From: CAYPNF01 sp964411985
GTDB taxonomy: Bacteria > Verrucomicrobiota > Verrucomicrobiia > Limisphaerales > J093
DNA: 64,000 bases
Assembly (NCBI GenBank): GCA_964411985.1
Contig: CAYPNF010000005.1
Coordinates: 124,001-188,000, forward strand
Reading direction: 5' to 3'
In this document: positions 18,668-31,070 of the stretch, in pieces
Numbering within the stretch: position 1 is the first letter of the stretch
Layout: each line of letters begins with the position of its first letter
Made by a program: the position numbers and the translations under genes
The notes under the pieces: model-generated
The model's input: only the letters and a program-made list of their open reading frames with translations
Databases searched by the model: none
What the model was told of the DNA's origin: nothing

Positions 18668-21600
18668 ATGAAACCCCGCAAGGCCAGCATCCTTTCCCCT
18701 TTGTCTCTGGCGTTCTTTGTCGTAGCCAGTTTCATGGGCCACGATTCCCAGGCAGGCAGCTTCGAGTCCTTCCCGCTTCGAGAAGATGGAACGGTTCCCG
18801 TTTGGGTCGTTGCAGGCCCATTTCCAAGCGACACCAGCCGGAGCGGCTTGCGGCAGGACTTCCTGCAGGCCAACGGGGGGGAGACGGGTGCCGCGCCCGC
18901 CGAGGGGAATCGGGTGCCGACGGGTTCGGGAAACGAGGTGGCTTGGCGGGCTACGCTCAGCGATTCTTCCGGGAATTTGGACTTCATCAACGCCTTCTCG
19001 GCCAACCGGGAGATGACAGCCGCTGCTTATGCATTCTGCTATCTGGAGTCCGATGAGTCGCAGGAAGTTGGGTTCAAAGTCCGGCATAACGATGGTTGTC
19101 GGCTCTGGCTGAATGGCTCCCTGGTGATGGATAGACCTGAGTTGGGGACGATGGACGCAAGGGCAAATGAGACCAAAGTTACCTTGAAGCCCGGACGAAA
19201 TGCGGTGCTGTGCAAGGTCGACCAGGTCGGTGGGGAATGGGGGCTCAGTCTAGCGGTGGTGGACAAAGAGGGGAAGCCAGCCAAGAAAGTGACCGTGGCG
19301 GTTGAGGTCCGCGAGCCGCTGCGTGGGAGAATCTTTAGTGGAACCTTTGCGGTGGCTCCACTCGTGCTAAAGACTGCCGCCGGCGAGAAGTGCATTCTCC
19401 AGGCAGACTTGGACTCAGGCGGGATCGCCGGGGCAAACCTTCAGGTTTCCTGTTCTTCCTGGGCGGCGCCAGTGACGAAAGTTTTAGGCGATCTGCCCCT
19501 GGGACGTTACCATACGGAGGTGGAGATCCCCTCCCTTAGCGGCCCGGTGACGGTGGACGTTAAAGTGTCCTCGGCGGGTGGCGAAAAGGTCTTTCCAGGG
19601 GTTAAGCTGACCGCGCCGCGGCGATGGACGGTTTACCTAACCCAGCACACCCATACCGACATCGGGTACACGCGCCCTCAGACGGAGATTCTGCCCGAAC
19701 ACCTCCGGTACATCGATTATGCGCTGGAGTTCTGTGATCAAACGGATGCGTATCCTGAGGATGCCAAGTTCCGCTGGACCTGTGAGACCTCCTGGGCGGT
19801 TCAGGAGTACTTGCGGCGCCGGCCTGCGGCACAAATCGAACGGCTGAAGAAACGGTTGCGTGAAGGGCGGATCGAAGTGGCAGGCATGCTGGTGAACATG
19901 GCGGAAATTGCGCCCGAAAGCGGGATCGCTTCGGTTCTGACCCCGCTTCGTGAGCTGAAGCAAAGCTTGGGGATGAACATCCGCACCGCGATGCAAAACG
20001 ATGTCAACGGCGCTGCCTGGTGCCTGGTGGACTACTTCCAGGGGATCGGCATCCGCTACCTCAGCATGGGCATCAACAAGACCCGATCGCTTCTCCCGTT
20101 CGATAAGCCGACCGCCTTCTGGTGGGAATCTCCTTCGGGCAACCGTATCCTGGCCTACCGTTCTGACCACTACATGACGGCCAACTTCTGGCAGATCAAT
20201 CAGGGCAAGCTGGAGGTCTTCAAGCCGGGAGTACTCAATTACCTCCGATCTCTGGAAGAACGCGGGTACGCCTTTGACCGCATTGGGGTGCAGTTCTCCG
20301 GGTATTTCACGGACAATTCCCCACCGTCCACTGTGGGCAGCGATGTCGTGAAGGCTTGGAATGAGCAGTACGCTTGGCCCAAGCTGAGGATTTCGACGGC
20401 CCAGGAATTTCTGGAGTACGTCGAGAAAGAGCATGGCAAGGAGCTTGCCGTGCACCGACAGGCTTGGCCGGATTGGTGGACCGATGGATTTGGATCTGCC
20501 GCGCGTGAAACTGCCGCCGCGCGCGAAATGCACGCGACCATGGAGGCCAACGAAACCTTGTTGGCGATGGCGAGCGTCTTGGGGGCTCCTATCCGACCTG
20601 AAACGCTTCGCCGGGTGGCTGCGGTGCAGGAAGACCTTCTGTTCTATGATGAGCACACTTACGGCGCGGCGGAGAGCGTCGACGATCCTTTGGCAGAGAA
20701 TACCCAGGTACAGTGGGGTGAAAAGGCGTCCTATGCTTGGAATGCAGTAAAGCACGCCACGATGCTTCGCGAGGAGGCCCTGGGTCTGGTCCAGGAGTAC
20801 CTGCCTCGCGCATCGGTGCCCACCCTGGCTGTCCTCAATACGCTGAGTTGGCCGAGATCGGGGCTGGTTCGAGTCTTCATTGATCACGAAATCCTCCCCA
20901 AAGACCGGGAAGTGCGCATGGTGGACGCCAGCACGGGGGAAGCCCTGGCGGCGCAGCCGATGAACACTCGGGCCGAGGGAACCTACTGGGGCGTGTGGGT
21001 GAAGGATGTGCCTCCGCTGGGATATCGTACTGTGCGGATCGAGGTGAGTGAAAAGCCCAGCGCGGCCAAGGCCGAAACTGCCGCGGAGGGTACACTGGAA
21101 AACGCCCATTACCGTTTGGTGGTCGATCCGAAGAAAGGAGCGATTGTAAGTTTGGTGGACAAGGCTTCAGGGAAGGAACTGGTGGATTCTACCGGCGCGT
21201 GGGGTTTGGGACAGTGCCTGTATGAGACCCTGCCCAAAGGACGTGACCTGGTGCGGGAGCAATTCCGACGCGAGCCTTGGAAAAACGTTCGGATGGAGGC
21301 CGGAGCCCGTGGTCCAGTTTGGCGGAGTATTTGGCTGAAGGCCGACATGGCGGGGTGCTCAACGAACCAAGGGGTCAGCGCGGAAATGCGGTTGTATGAG
21401 ACCGAGAAGCGGATCGAGTTCCACTACGCGTTGCGAAAGCTGCCGGTGACCTCGGCGGAGGCGGTTTATGTGGCGTTTCCCTTCCAGCTCCCAGGAGCAC
21501 AAGTTGAGTACGAAGGGCAGGGGGGGACAGTCATTCCGGGACGGGGACAAATACCCGGCTCTTCCTCGGATTGGCAGACGATTCAGAGCTACGTGTCCGT

Positions 21601-22177
21601 TCGAGGCGCGGATGGACAGATCATCCTTGGCTGTGACCAGGTACCGCTGGTGCAGTTGGGAGATCTGAACCTCGGGAAATGGCAACCGATCACCGTGGTG
21701 GAGAAGCCGCACGTCTATTCATGGGTCCTAAACAACTATTGGTTTACGAATTTCCGGGTGAGTCAGGAGGGAGAATTCCGGTGGCACTACTATTTGACCT
21801 CGATTCCTGATTCCTCTCGTTCCGCGGCGACCCGCTTCGGTTGGGGTTCACGGACCCCCCTGGTTACGCGGGTTCTTCCCGCCGCCAAACAAAGCATGAC
21901 GGAACGGCCGCTTTCACTATCCGTTCTCGCACTCAAGTCTCCCAACGTCGCCATCGTCAGAGCCTATCCAGCCCACTCTGGGGATGCGGTGGTCTTTCAG
22001 TTGCGCGAACTGGAGGGGCAGTCCGCGGTGCTGGATCCTCAGACTGTCTCCAGCATGGTGCCAATCAAGAGTGCGGATGAAGTGAACGTGCTCGAGGAGC
22101 CAGTCCGGCAGGGCGTCGAGTCTCTGGAGATCAAACCTTTCGAGGCACGCTTCGTGCGGGTGCGTTTTGGCCAATGA
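18668..22177 (+). CDS. GH38 alpha-mannosidase-like exported enzyme
   Basis: Starting at ATG 18668 (a TTG at 18650 is in frame) the product has 1169 residues with a signal segment LSPLSLAFFVVASFMGHDSQAG. Residues ~30-210 form an accessory beta region. The GH38 catalytic part begins with HTHTDIGYT near residue 326, which supplies metal ligands. QNDVNGA near residue 444 carries the likely nucleophile Asp, and WWTDGFGSAARE follows later. The C-terminal half is the usual GH38 beta-sandwich. The family removes alpha-linked mannose from glycans with the help of zinc or another divalent metal. It is a single gene, convergent with the next one. The exact substrate is not known. Confidence 0.87.
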   Translation: MKPRKASILSPLSLAFFVVASFMGHDSQAGSFESFPLREDGTVPVWVVAGPFPSDTSRSGLRQDFLQANGGETGAAPAEGNRVPTGSGNEVAWRATLSDSSGNLDFINAFSANREMTAAAYAFCYLESDESQEVGFKVRHNDGCRLWLNGSLVMDRPELGTMDARANETKVTLKPGRNAVLCKVDQVGGEWGLSLAVVDKEGKPAKKVTVAVEVREPLRGRIFSGTFAVAPLVLKTAAGEKCILQADLDSGGIAGANLQVSCSSWAAPVTKVLGDLPLGRYHTEVEIPSLSGPVTVDVKVSSAGGEKVFPGVKLTAPRRWTVYLTQHTHTDIGYTRPQTEILPEHLRYIDYALEFCDQTDAYPEDAKFRWTCETSWAVQEYLRRRPAAQIERLKKRLREGRIEVAGMLVNMAEIAPESGIASVLTPLRELKQSLGMNIRTAMQNDVNGAAWCLVDYFQGIGIRYLSMGINKTRSLLPFDKPTAFWWESPSGNRILAYRSDHYMTANFWQINQGKLEVFKPGVLNYLRSLEERGYAFDRIGVQFSGYFTDNSPPSTVGSDVVKAWNEQYAWPKLRISTAQEFLEYVEKEHGKELAVHRQAWPDWWTDGFGSAARETAAAREMHATMEANETLLAMASVLGAPIRPETLRRVAAVQEDLLFYDEHTYGAAESVDDPLAENTQVQWGEKASYAWNAVKHATMLREEALGLVQEYLPRASVPTLAVLNTLSWPRSGLVRVFIDHEILPKDREVRMVDASTGEALAAQPMNTRAEGTYWGVWVKDVPPLGYRTVRIEVSEKPSAAKAETAAEGTLENAHYRLVVDPKKGAIVSLVDKASGKELVDSTGAWGLGQCLYETLPKGRDLVREQFRREPWKNVRMEAGARGPVWRSIWLKADMAGCSTNQGVSAEMRLYETEKRIEFHYALRKLPVTSAEAVYVAFPFQLPGAQVEYEGQGGTVIPGRGQIPGSSSDWQTIQSYVSVRGADGQIILGCDQVPLVQLGDLNLGKWQPITVVEKPHVYSWVLNNYWFTNFRVSQEGEFRWHYYLTSIPDSSRSAATRFGWGSRTPLVTRVLPAAKQSMTERPLSLSVLALKSPNVAIVRAYPAHSGDAVVFQLRELEGQSAVLDPQTVSSMVPIKSADEVNVLEEPVRQGVESLEIKPFEARFVRVRFGQ

Positions 22178-22202
22178 GGGAACCTGTGTGCAGTGTGCAC
22201 TG

Positions 22203-22820
22203 CTAGATGCCATTCGCCTTGAGGAAGGCCAGGCATTTGGTCGTGTGGGTCATGGAAATTAGGTGGCCTCCGTTCACGGAGAGATCCACATGGCTCGGGC
22301 GTGAAATGACGTGATCGTGTGTGCCGTGAAGTCGGAGAAGGTTGGGGTTCGCCCCCCGGAGGCCCTCCCAGGCGAAGATCGCTTTGCACATGTTGCGGAT
22401 GAAATCGGCATCCGCTGCCGCGAACATCGGTCCCAGATTGCCGGGCATCCTTTGCGCCCGCCGCTGCAGTCTCTTCAGAGGTGCAAACCTCGATAGGGGA
22501 TGGATCCAGCGTAGGAAAGGATTAATTTCGCGATTGGAGATCGCACTGCCGATCAGAACCAATCGACTGAGTGCCACCCGTTCTGCGATCTCGCATCCGA
22601 CCATCCCGCCCAGGGAGGAGCCGATTACCACATCGCCGTCACGGATCTGATGGTCCTCGAGGATTCGCTGCGCAGCGAAGGGAATAGTCAGTTCCGACGA
22701 GTAGGGTCCCCACTCCACGAACTGGATGCCCGGAATCGAGTCCCACGGCTGCGGATACATCCGCCGATCTGCAGCCATGCCAGGCAACGCGAAGACTCGC
22801 CTCTCTCGATTCGTCCTCAT
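22203..22820 (-). CDS. Alpha/beta hydrolase
   Basis: The 205-residue cytoplasmic protein has the nucleophile elbow GSSLGG (Ser near residue 69), an acid region LHGTHDHVI and the catalytic-His region GGHLISM near the C-terminus, which makes a complete triad. The small size and LPGMAADRRMY start resemble short-chain esterase/lipase-like members. Substrate unknown. It is separated by about 70 bases from the glycerate kinase gene upstream on the same strand and could be read with it. Confidence 0.8.
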   Translation of the reverse strand: MRTNRERRVFALPGMAADRRMYPQPWDSIPGIQFVEWGPYSSELTIPFAAQRILEDHQIRDGDVVIGSSLGGMVGCEIAERVALSRLVLIGSAISNREINPFLRWIHPLSRFAPLKRLQRRAQRMPGNLGPMFAAADADFIRNMCKAIFAWEGLRGANPNLLRLHGTHDHVISRPSHVDLSVNGGHLISMTHTTKCLAFLKANGI

Positions 22821-22891
22821 TGGGAGTGTTCAAGAAAGGCTCGGAGAAACTCCCCGACCTGTTTGCGCCATTTGCCTGGGAAGCGAGCCAA

Positions 22892-24031
22892 TTACGGTGG
22901 GTCGGTTGAGTTCCATGCTTGTGCGGCTCTTTCAGCGAGGATCTCTAGATAATGGGCCGGCGACTGCATGGCCTGCTGGCGATTCGCCAACTCAGGAACG
23001 ATGCCCCAGATTCCGTCAAAGGCCCCTCGGCTCTCTTCTCCAATATCCACCGAACCTGCAAATCCCAGGCAGGGGACGTGCGCCTTTCGGCAGAGGGCCG
23101 CGAGGCCCCCAACCCCTTTTCCCATTTCGACGGTAGTGCGATCGATGGAGCCTTCCGCAGTGAGAACGATGTCGGCTTCGCGGACTGCTTGGTCCAGACC
23201 CGTGGTTGCTGCGAACAGCGCGAAGCCGGAGACGAATTCACCACCCAGAAAGGCATGTAGCCCAAATCCCAGGCCTCCCGCTGCACCGGATCCGGGTAGA
23301 GTATCGTGGGGTTGGTCCCAACCCAAGCTCACCTGAGCCTGCCGGGCGAGTGCTGCGAGACAACCTTCGGCCTGGGCCAAGTCAGACGGCCGGAGGCCCT
23401 TCTGAGGTCCGTAGACCGGAGACGCGCCGATGGGTCCCAGCAAAGGGTTCTGGACGTCGACCGCGATCTGGACCTTTCCGAGTCCTAGTGGCTCCTCAGG
23501 CGACTCGATCCTCGACAGCGCGGCCAGATCGGTCCACCGAGTGATCGAATGCCCATCCGGTGCGAGGAACTTCCAGCCAAGGGCCTGGGCAAAGCCAAAG
23601 CCTCCATCGTTGGTCGCGCTACCACCGATCCCAATGATGCATCGCTTCGGGCCGAGTTTGGCAGCTGCGTTGAGGACCTGGGCCAATCCTGTGGTGTCCA
23701 GTTCGAAGGGATGGTACTGTCCCGGAGGCAGGAGAGCCAGGCCGATGACCCTGGCGGACTCAATGATGGCGAGTCGCTCAGCTTCAACCCACCAGAACTT
23801 GCCAATCACCGGCCGACCGGCGGCGTCCACGGTGGTAACCTCTCGTTCCTCTGCCTGCAAGGCTTTGCCAACCAGTTCGCCGAAGCCATCCCCACCGTCG
23901 CTGATGGGCAAGAGGGTAGGGCGGTCACCCGGACGACCCCGAAGCCAGCCCGTAGCCAAGGCCTTGGCGGCTAGCTCGGCAGCCAGCGTGGCCTTTAGTT
24001 TATCGGGAGCTACGAGGATGCGAAGTCCCAT
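22892..24031 (-). CDS. Glycerate kinase (GlxK/GarK type)
   Basis: The ATG at 24031 has a GGAG ribosome site and gives 379 residues. A TTG further up (24052) lies inside a hairpin and is less likely. Family marks are VAPDKLKATL at the start, ISDGGDGFGE, GGSATNDGGFG and GAAGGLGFGL, all in the expected order and at full length. The enzyme phosphorylates glycerate, feeding it into glycolysis. It follows the 6-phosphogluconate dehydrogenase gene in the same direction, which fits a sugar-acid metabolism unit. Confidence 0.93.
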   Translation of the reverse strand: MGLRILVAPDKLKATLAAELAAKALATGWLRGRPGDRPTLLPISDGGDGFGELVGKALQAEEREVTTVDAAGRPVIGKFWWVEAERLAIIESARVIGLALLPPGQYHPFELDTTGLAQVLNAAAKLGPKRCIIGIGGSATNDGGFGFAQALGWKFLAPDGHSITRWTDLAALSRIESPEEPLGLGKVQIAVDVQNPLLGPIGASPVYGPQKGLRPSDLAQAEGCLAALARQAQVSLGWDQPHDTLPGSGAAGGLGFGLHAFLGGEFVSGFALFAATTGLDQAVREADIVLTAEGSIDRTTVEMGKGVGGLAALCRKAHVPCLGFAGSVDIGEESRGAFDGIWGIVPELANRQQAMQSPAHYLEILAERAAQAWNSTDPP

Positions 24032-24050
24032 GGCGCTCCATTCTGACCGC

Positions 24051-24082
24051 AAGACCGACTCCCCGAACTGGGAGTCGGTCTT
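24051..24082 (-). terminator. Strong hairpin between gnd and glycerate kinase genes
   Basis: A 13-bp perfect stem (AAGACCGACTCCC and its complement) encloses a 6-base loop just after the gnd stop. No long T run follows on the minus strand, so it may be a weak terminator or an mRNA 3'-end stabiliser that lets some transcription reach the glycerate kinase gene. Confidence 0.6.
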
Positions 24083-24093
24083 GGTAAAGGAAT

Positions 24094-25548
<1,455 letters not shown>

Positions 25549-25772
25549 TGTATCAAAGTCGTTTCATGACACCTTTTGGCGTCACCGGAAACCATACAGG
25601 AGGCCCAAGTTCAGACCAGCAGAATTTCCTGCTGGAAAACAAGCCTGGTTACCGCCGAAATCACAGGGTGCCAGGCATATGGAGCGCTGGCCCGTGAGTG
25701 GCTTGCGGCTTGGTGGTCTAATCCGCCCTTAACTTTCGGCCAGAGTATGCCGTTAGGAGACTTGGTAGCCGC

Positions 25773-28700
25773 ATGGATAACCTGGGATCGAACGGTCACG
25801 CACGCCGACACGGCAGGGCAGACCTGCTGCTCTGGTTGGCCGTCGTTTCTGCAGCTACGTTCCTCTCGGGCTTGTGCCTTTCCGCCGAAGGGACTTCTGA
25901 AGCACCCATCACCTCCACCGCCAACCTGCGTGCTCTGTCACAGAGCGAGCCATCTCGCGCGTGCTGGGTGGACCTGGACGCCCGAATCCTGGACTTCGGG
26001 CCGCACAAGGTTCTTCTGCAGGATAGTACAGGCAACCTGCTTCTGGAGGTTCCCTCGTTGCCACCAGGTGCCAAACCGGGAGCCAGGGTTCGGCTTCGGG
26101 GGCTGGCTATGGCAAGAGAGGGCTGGGTCTTCGCCGGTCGCTTGCCGCTTCTGGTGAATGATGGGATTCATGCCGAGTCTGAGGTTGCTTCGCGCGTCTG
26201 GTTTTCAGCAGGGAAATACCCCATCCATGCCGAGTTCTTCCAAGGAGCGGGGGAACAGGTGCTGGACTTGGCTTATGAAGGACCGGGGATGGCCCTGGCA
26301 CCCATTCCGCCCTCCGCCTGGTCCCATGATCCGGTTCCCGGAACGAGCGCGAAATCTGAGCCAGGCCTCAAATACGCTTACTACGAGGGGACTTGGTCCG
26401 CCTTGCCCGATTTCCGGACTCTGACCGCTGTGAAGCAAGGGGTTGTAGACCAGATCCAACTTGCCGGACGCGCTCGCAATGAGAACTACGGATTCTGCTT
26501 TGATGGCTATCTCCATCTGCCGAAGGACGGAGAGTATACTCTGCATCTCAAGTCTGATGACGGCGCGCGATTGGTGGTGGAGAGCTACTCGTGCGAGATC
26601 CTCGAATCGACAGGGGGTGTGACACAGCCGAAGCCCATCCAACCGGGCCAACCCATGGCAGACAGCAACGAACTCGTCTGGTCAGAAGTGGCCGCCAAGG
26701 TTCGGTTTGTCGGCGAGACCGAGGACTCCCTGCAGGTGGAGTTGACCACGGAAAGTGGCCGGATGACGGCGGAGGTTTTCGAGAAGATGGAGGGCCTTCG
26801 ACTGCTCCTGCCTGAGAGCGAGGTGCGGATGCGGGGCGCGGTGCAGGGAGTGTTCAACGCCCATGGGGAGGTCATCGCAGGACGCCTGCTGGTTCCAGGT
26901 CTTCAAACCCTGTCTATTGACCAAATCCCCAGCGCACGCTGGCTTCGCAGGCCAATCGAAAGCCTCTCCAATCTCGCATCCAGGATCGATCGCAAGCATA
27001 CCGGTGAGTTGGTGAGGTTGAAAGGTACGATCCTTCGTGCGCAGAAAGAAGATGTGCCCTGCCTGGACGACGCCACGGGACGCGCGCTCCTGTACGGGAT
27101 GGGGCAGATTCCTGATGAGCACGGCTCGAATGTCGAAGCGTTTGGCTTCCTGAGCCGGGAAGGAACCCATTGGGTGATGCGACCTGCTTTTGTAAGGCCA
27201 GCCTTAGCGCAGCCTGAGTCCATCCAGCGTCCAATCCTAACCAACGTTGTCCAAATTCAAGAACTGACGCCCGAGGAAGCGAATCGCAGATATCCGGTGG
27301 AGGTTCGTGGAGTGATCACTACTCGCAGCACGGGAGCAGCCCGAGTGCAGGATCGAACCCGCGGCATCTATGTGGCAGGGGTGGTGGGAGGCGAGGGAGA
27401 CGGCCCACTGCCAGGTGGAGTCTATGTGGTGAAGGGTAATTCAGATCCCGGAGCGTTCGGCCCCACCCTGGCCACCACCGGGATGGTCTACCTGGGACGG
27501 GGGCAGATGCCTGAACCCATTCACCCAACCTGGGAACAGCTGATCACGGGCAGTCTGGACGGGACCTTCATCGAGGTGGAGGGCGTGGTGCAGAAAGTGG
27601 AGGGACAAACCATGACCCTCGCGGTCAAGGGCGGGTATCTGAAGGTGTACGTGGAACGTCTGGGGAATGTGAACCTTGCGGAGTATGATGGCTGCACGGT
27701 GACCATCCGAGGGGCCTTTAATCCGCAATTTAACGCCGAGACCCGACAGATCACTGGGGCCGGCCTCGATGTCCCTTCGCCGGCTTGCATCCAGATCGAG
27801 GAACTTGCGCCCAAGGACCCTTTCGCTACCCAATCCAAGAAGATCAGCGAGCTTAGGCACTTTGACATTCGTTCCAGCTACTTTCATCAAGTGAAGCTTC
27901 TGGGACAGGTGTTACACGCGGGAGTCGATCACAGTTTCTTGTTGGATGAGACTGGCGGGATCCGGTTCATTCAACGAATATTTATGCCCTTGGCTCCTGG
28001 CGATCAGGTGGCGATCGTAGGGTATCCTGATCTAAGCGGCCCTTTTCCTGTCCTGCGCCAGGCCCGGGTTGCGAGGCAAGGCTCCGGATCCCTCCCCGAT
28101 CCCAAGCCCATTCAAGCGGACGAGGTTTCGGGCCTGGAGTTGGATTGCAGGCTCGTCGAGATCGAGGGAACTCTGGTGGACATTTCTACCGGCCAGAACG
28201 AAACCACCCTGCAGATCCAATCGGGCGCACGATTGTTCGCTGCCCGGCTGCCGATGGACCGCAAAAAAACCAAAGTCATCGCTAAAGGAAGTGTGCTGCG
28301 GTTGACGGGCGTCTGCGCAATGCTACCCCCCTTGGTCCCAGGCTCGCCCCCGGAGAGTTTTGAGTTGCATCTGAATTCGTCTGATGACGTTACCGTTCTT
28401 CAGCACCCCAGCTGGTGGACTTTGAAGCACAGCCTGGCCCTGGCGGGAGGGTTGAGCGCCGTCCTGCTCCTCTCGGCTCTCTGGATCCGACAACTCCATC
28501 GGCGTGTGGAGTTGAGGACTCAGCAGTTGCGGAATGAGGTGGACGGACACAAGCAAACGGCTGCTCAATTACAGGAGAAGACCAAGGCACTCGAGATCGA
28601 GGTGGAGGAGCGCAAGAGAGCCGAGCAGGAAGCCAGGAAAGCGGAGGTGGCAGCTCAAGCCGCCAACAAGGCCAAAAGTGAGTTTCTCGCCAATATGAGC

Positions 28701-30242
28701 CATGAGATCCGCACCCCGATGAACGCCATCATTGGGATGAGCAGCCTCATGCTCGATACCAAGCTGGATGAGGAACAAGCCGAATTCGCCACCACCGTAC
28801 GCACCAGTGGCGAGGCCCTTCTGGGCATTATTAATGATATCCTTGATTTCTCGAAAATCGAAGCCGGCAAACTCCATTTCGAGGCCCTCGATTTCAGCCT
28901 CTCCGATGTGGTCGAGAGTACCGCCGAACTCGTCGCAGAAAAAGCCCAGGCAAAGGGCGTCGAACTCGCCCTCCTGATCGAAAGCCAGGTTCCCGTCGCG
29001 CTGCGCGGGGATGCCGGACGCCTCCGGCAAATCCTGCTCAACCTCCTCAGCAACGCTGTCAAGTTCACGGAAAAAGGGGAAGTCTGCCTTGAAGTCACCC
29101 AACTCGACTCTAACGCGCGGGAAGTAACCCTTCGTTTCAGCGTGCGCGATACTGGGAAGGGCATCGCCCCAGGAGCCCTTGGCCGCCTCTTCAACCCTTT
29201 CGAACAGGAGGATTCTTCGACGACTCGCCGGTTTGGAGGCACGGGGCTTGGCCTGGCTATTTGCCGTAAGCTGGTGGAGATCATGCGTGGCAGGATTTGG
29301 GCTGAAAGCGTCGTCGGCGCCGGCTCCACGTTCTACTTCACCGCGGTTTTCGAGAAGCAGGACGCCGCAGGCACTCCCACTCTCGCGCCGGAGCTCGGCC
29401 TTGCTGACCTGCGGGTTCTTGCGGTGGATGACAACGCTACGAATCGGAAGATCCTGCAATACCAGTTGCGGAGCTTCGGCATCTCTCATTTGGGCGAGGC
29501 TGCTAGTGGCGCGGAAGCGTTGGCTCTGATGGAGCAATCAGCCGAGAATGGGGAGCCTTTCCAGCTCGCCATCCTTGATTTTCAGATGCCAGGCATGGAC
29601 GGCCAGATGCTCGCTACGCGGACCCAGGAACACCCCTTGCTGGAAGGCACCCGGCTGATCCTCCTAACCTCCATCTGCCAACGGCTCGATCCGGAGCGAC
29701 TCAAACAGGCCGGGATCGATGGCTGCCTGGTGAAACCTGCAAAACCGGCACAACTCCTGGATTGCATCCGTCGCGTGATGTCCGCCGTGAAACCAAGAAT
29801 GTCGCAACGGGCGAAACCTGTGACTCCAGACTTGATTGTGATACCCGAGGGCAGAGGCAAACCTGTTCGCATTTTGCTGGCTGAAGACAACATCGTGAAC
29901 CAGAAAGTGGCCCTCAAACAACTTCAGAAACTGGGTATCACCGCCGATGCGGTGGCGAACGGAATCGAAGTTCTGGAGGCCACCAGGCGAATCGATTACG
30001 ATATCATCCTCATGGATTGTCTCATGCCGGAAATGGACGGCTTTGCCGCCGCCCGCACGATCCGTGGTCGGGAGGAAATGAGCGGTTCCCCTCCTATCCG
30101 GATCATTGCCATGACCGCGAATGCCCTGCAAGGGGATCGGGAAAAATGCTTAGAGGCTGGAATGGACGACTACATTGCCAAACCGGTGAGGCTGGAGGAA
30201 CTGAGCAAAGTCATTGAGAGAAACCTGCCCGTTCGCTCGTGA
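25773..30242 (+). CDS. Hybrid sensor histidine kinase with PA14 sensor and two receiver domains
   Basis: The product has 1489 residues. A signal/transmembrane segment (residues ~12-33) is followed by a large extracytoplasmic part with a PA14-like domain at ~195-310 ([32 protein letters not shown]) and several OB-like beta modules at ~340-860. A membrane helix lies near 885-905 and a coiled coil near 910-970. The cytoplasmic kinase has the phospho-accepting His in NMSHEIRTP (His 977), an N box NLLSNAVKF and G boxes DTGKGI and GGTGLGLAI. Receiver 1 (~1210-1330, [10 protein letters not shown]) and receiver 2 (~1366-1485, [13 protein letters not shown]) both keep the Asp. No HPt domain or DNA-binding output is attached, so a separate partner is needed. 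PA14 domains often bind carbohydrate, so a glycan ligand is plausible. Confidence 0.92.
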   Translation: MDNLGSNGHARRHGRADLLLWLAVVSAATFLSGLCLSAEGTSEAPITSTANLRALSQSEPSRACWVDLDARILDFGPHKVLLQDSTGNLLLEVPSLPPGAKPGARVRLRGLAMAREGWVFAGRLPLLVNDGIHAESEVASRVWFSAGKYPIHAEFFQGAGEQVLDLAYEGPGMALAPIPPSAWSHDPVPGTSAKSEPGLKYAYYEGTWSALPDFRTLTAVKQGVVDQIQLAGRARNENYGFCFDGYLHLPKDGEYTLHLKSDDGARLVVESYSCEILESTGGVTQPKPIQPGQPMADSNELVWSEVAAKVRFVGETEDSLQVELTTESGRMTAEVFEKMEGLRLLLPESEVRMRGAVQGVFNAHGEVIAGRLLVPGLQTLSIDQIPSARWLRRPIESLSNLASRIDRKHTGELVRLKGTILRAQKEDVPCLDDATGRALLYGMGQIPDEHGSNVEAFGFLSREGTHWVMRPAFVRPALAQPESIQRPILTNVVQIQELTPEEANRRYPVEVRGVITTRSTGAARVQDRTRGIYVAGVVGGEGDGPLPGGVYVVKGNSDPGAFGPTLATTGMVYLGRGQMPEPIHPTWEQLITGSLDGTFIEVEGVVQKVEGQTMTLAVKGGYLKVYVERLGNVNLAEYDGCTVTIRGAFNPQFNAETRQITGAGLDVPSPACIQIEELAPKDPFATQSKKISELRHFDIRSSYFHQVKLLGQVLHAGVDHSFLLDETGGIRFIQRIFMPLAPGDQVAIVGYPDLSGPFPVLRQARVARQGSGSLPDPKPIQADEVSGLELDCRLVEIEGTLVDISTGQNETTLQIQSGARLFAARLPMDRKKTKVIAKGSVLRLTGVCAMLPPLVPGSPPESFELHLNSSDDVTVLQHPSWWTLKHSLALAGGLSAVLLLSALWIRQLHRRVELRTQQLRNEVDGHKQTAAQLQEKTKALEIEVEERKRAEQEARKAEVAAQAANKAKSEFLANMSHEIRTPMNAIIGMSSLMLDTKLDEEQAEFATTVRTSGEALLGIINDILDFSKIEAGKLHFEALDFSLSDVVESTAELVAEKAQAKGVELALLIESQVPVALRGDAGRLRQILLNLLSNAVKFTEKGEVCLEVTQLDSNAREVTLRFSVRDTGKGIAPGALGRLFNPFEQEDSSTTRRFGGTGLGLAICRKLVEIMRGRIWAESVVGAGSTFYFTAVFEKQDAAGTPTLAPELGLADLRVLAVDDNATNRKILQYQLRSFGISHLGEAASGAEALALMEQSAENGEPFQLAILDFQMPGMDGQMLATRTQEHPLLEGTRLILLTSICQRLDPERLKQAGIDGCLVKPAKPAQLLDCIRRVMSAVKPRMSQRAKPVTPDLIVIPEGRGKPVRILLAEDNIVNQKVALKQLQKLGITADAVANGIEVLEATRRIDYDIILMDCLMPEMDGFAAARTIRGREEMSGSPPIRIIAMTANALQGDREKCLEAGMDDYIAKPVRLEELSKVIERNLPVRS

Positions 30243-30262
30243 CCCGCCCCCTTCGGGTGGAT

Positions 30263-30601
30263 CTACTGTCCCAGAAACCAGTAGAGGATGCCGGCTAGAC
30301 CGCAAGCCAGCAGCACGATCCAAACCCGCATCTCCACTTTGGAAGCAGCCGCGAGATCATCCGCAGCGCAGTTGCACAGCACTCGCAAGTGACAGTGTAC
30401 GTTGCTGCAAGTCTTCCTGGATGGACACGAGCGGAGGAGATTCTTGCCAAGAAAAGCCTTGATCCATTCAGGACAAGCCATCCACGCGGTCCCGCTTCCC
30501 GAGGATCCACCAGATGAGCGGTGGGAAGGCACCGGCTCCGAGTTCATCTCCTTCCGAGGTTGGGCGACTCGCCGCTGGTCATCATTGGGTTTGTTACTCA
30601 T
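30263..30601 (-). CDS. Small cysteine-rich protein with C-terminal membrane anchor
   Basis: This 112-residue frame has a polar Ser/Gly-rich N-terminus, six cysteines in the middle (CPEW, SCPSRKTC, HCHLRVLCNC) and one C-terminal membrane helix (VWIVLLACGLAGILYWFL) ending the protein. No known family. The tail-anchor shape and clustered Cys/His suggest a metal-binding or redox domain held at the inner membrane facing the cytoplasm, but this is inference. The start codon lacks a strong ribosome site. It converges with the sensor kinase gene with only 20 bases between them. Confidence 0.45.
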   Translation of the reverse strand: MSNKPNDDQRRVAQPRKEMNSEPVPSHRSSGGSSGSGTAWMACPEWIKAFLGKNLLRSCPSRKTCSNVHCHLRVLCNCAADDLAAASKVEMRVWIVLLACGLAGILYWFLGQ

Positions 30602-31070
30602 ACTTCACACAAGTCGCTTTTCAAATTCTACCTGCATCCCTGGCCCGATCTTTGGGCCAATCAAAGTGTAAGAATGCCTGATATCAATAATTAAGTACAC
30701 TGCGGTCCGCATTTTGGCAAGCAGACATTAAGAGTCTTCTTAAGTGTGTTCCGTGTGAACTAGGTATAATGTAATATATTGTCCGTAAGATAGTTAAACT
30801 AGATTCTGGCCCTCCAAGGACTATCAAAGAAAACATTCTTGCGTGGGAAACTTACTCTTTGGCTAGCAAATGTCTGGCGAGGATTCCCCCCTGCGGTGAG
30901 GTCGCTTGGAAAGAGAAACTATGATGAACATGAAGGAACAGGAAGAGGGTTCTTCTTCATGCATCATCATGAACTTCACGGTGAACTCCCTTTTCTCTTG
31001 CTCTAGCCGCAGGGACATCGTAAGTAAGTCACCACTCTTCGCGCCCTTCTGGCGTAGGGAGGTGGTGCAA
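30602..31070. other. Intergenic region without a recognisable gene
   Basis: The first part (about 30620-30860) is markedly AT-richer than the window, with runs such as ATAATTAAGTA and TAATGTAATATATT, and is a likely promoter region. The second part holds an imperfect inverted repeat at 30921-30970. A short frame that runs into the tRNA is not a gene. Confidence 0.5.
30921..30970. repeat. Imperfect inverted repeat upstream of tRNA-Leu
   Basis: ATGATGAACATGAAGGAAC is mirrored by GTTCTTCTTCATGCATCATCAT across an 8-9-base loop, with a few bulges. It lies about 100 bases before the tRNA gene. It may be a processing or attenuation hairpin; no T run follows it. Confidence 0.4.

Noticed and set aside
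22185..22203. GCAGTG-TG-CACTGC palindrome between convergent genes
   Set aside because: Loop too small and no T tract; could be chance, although convergent ends often carry bidirectional terminators.
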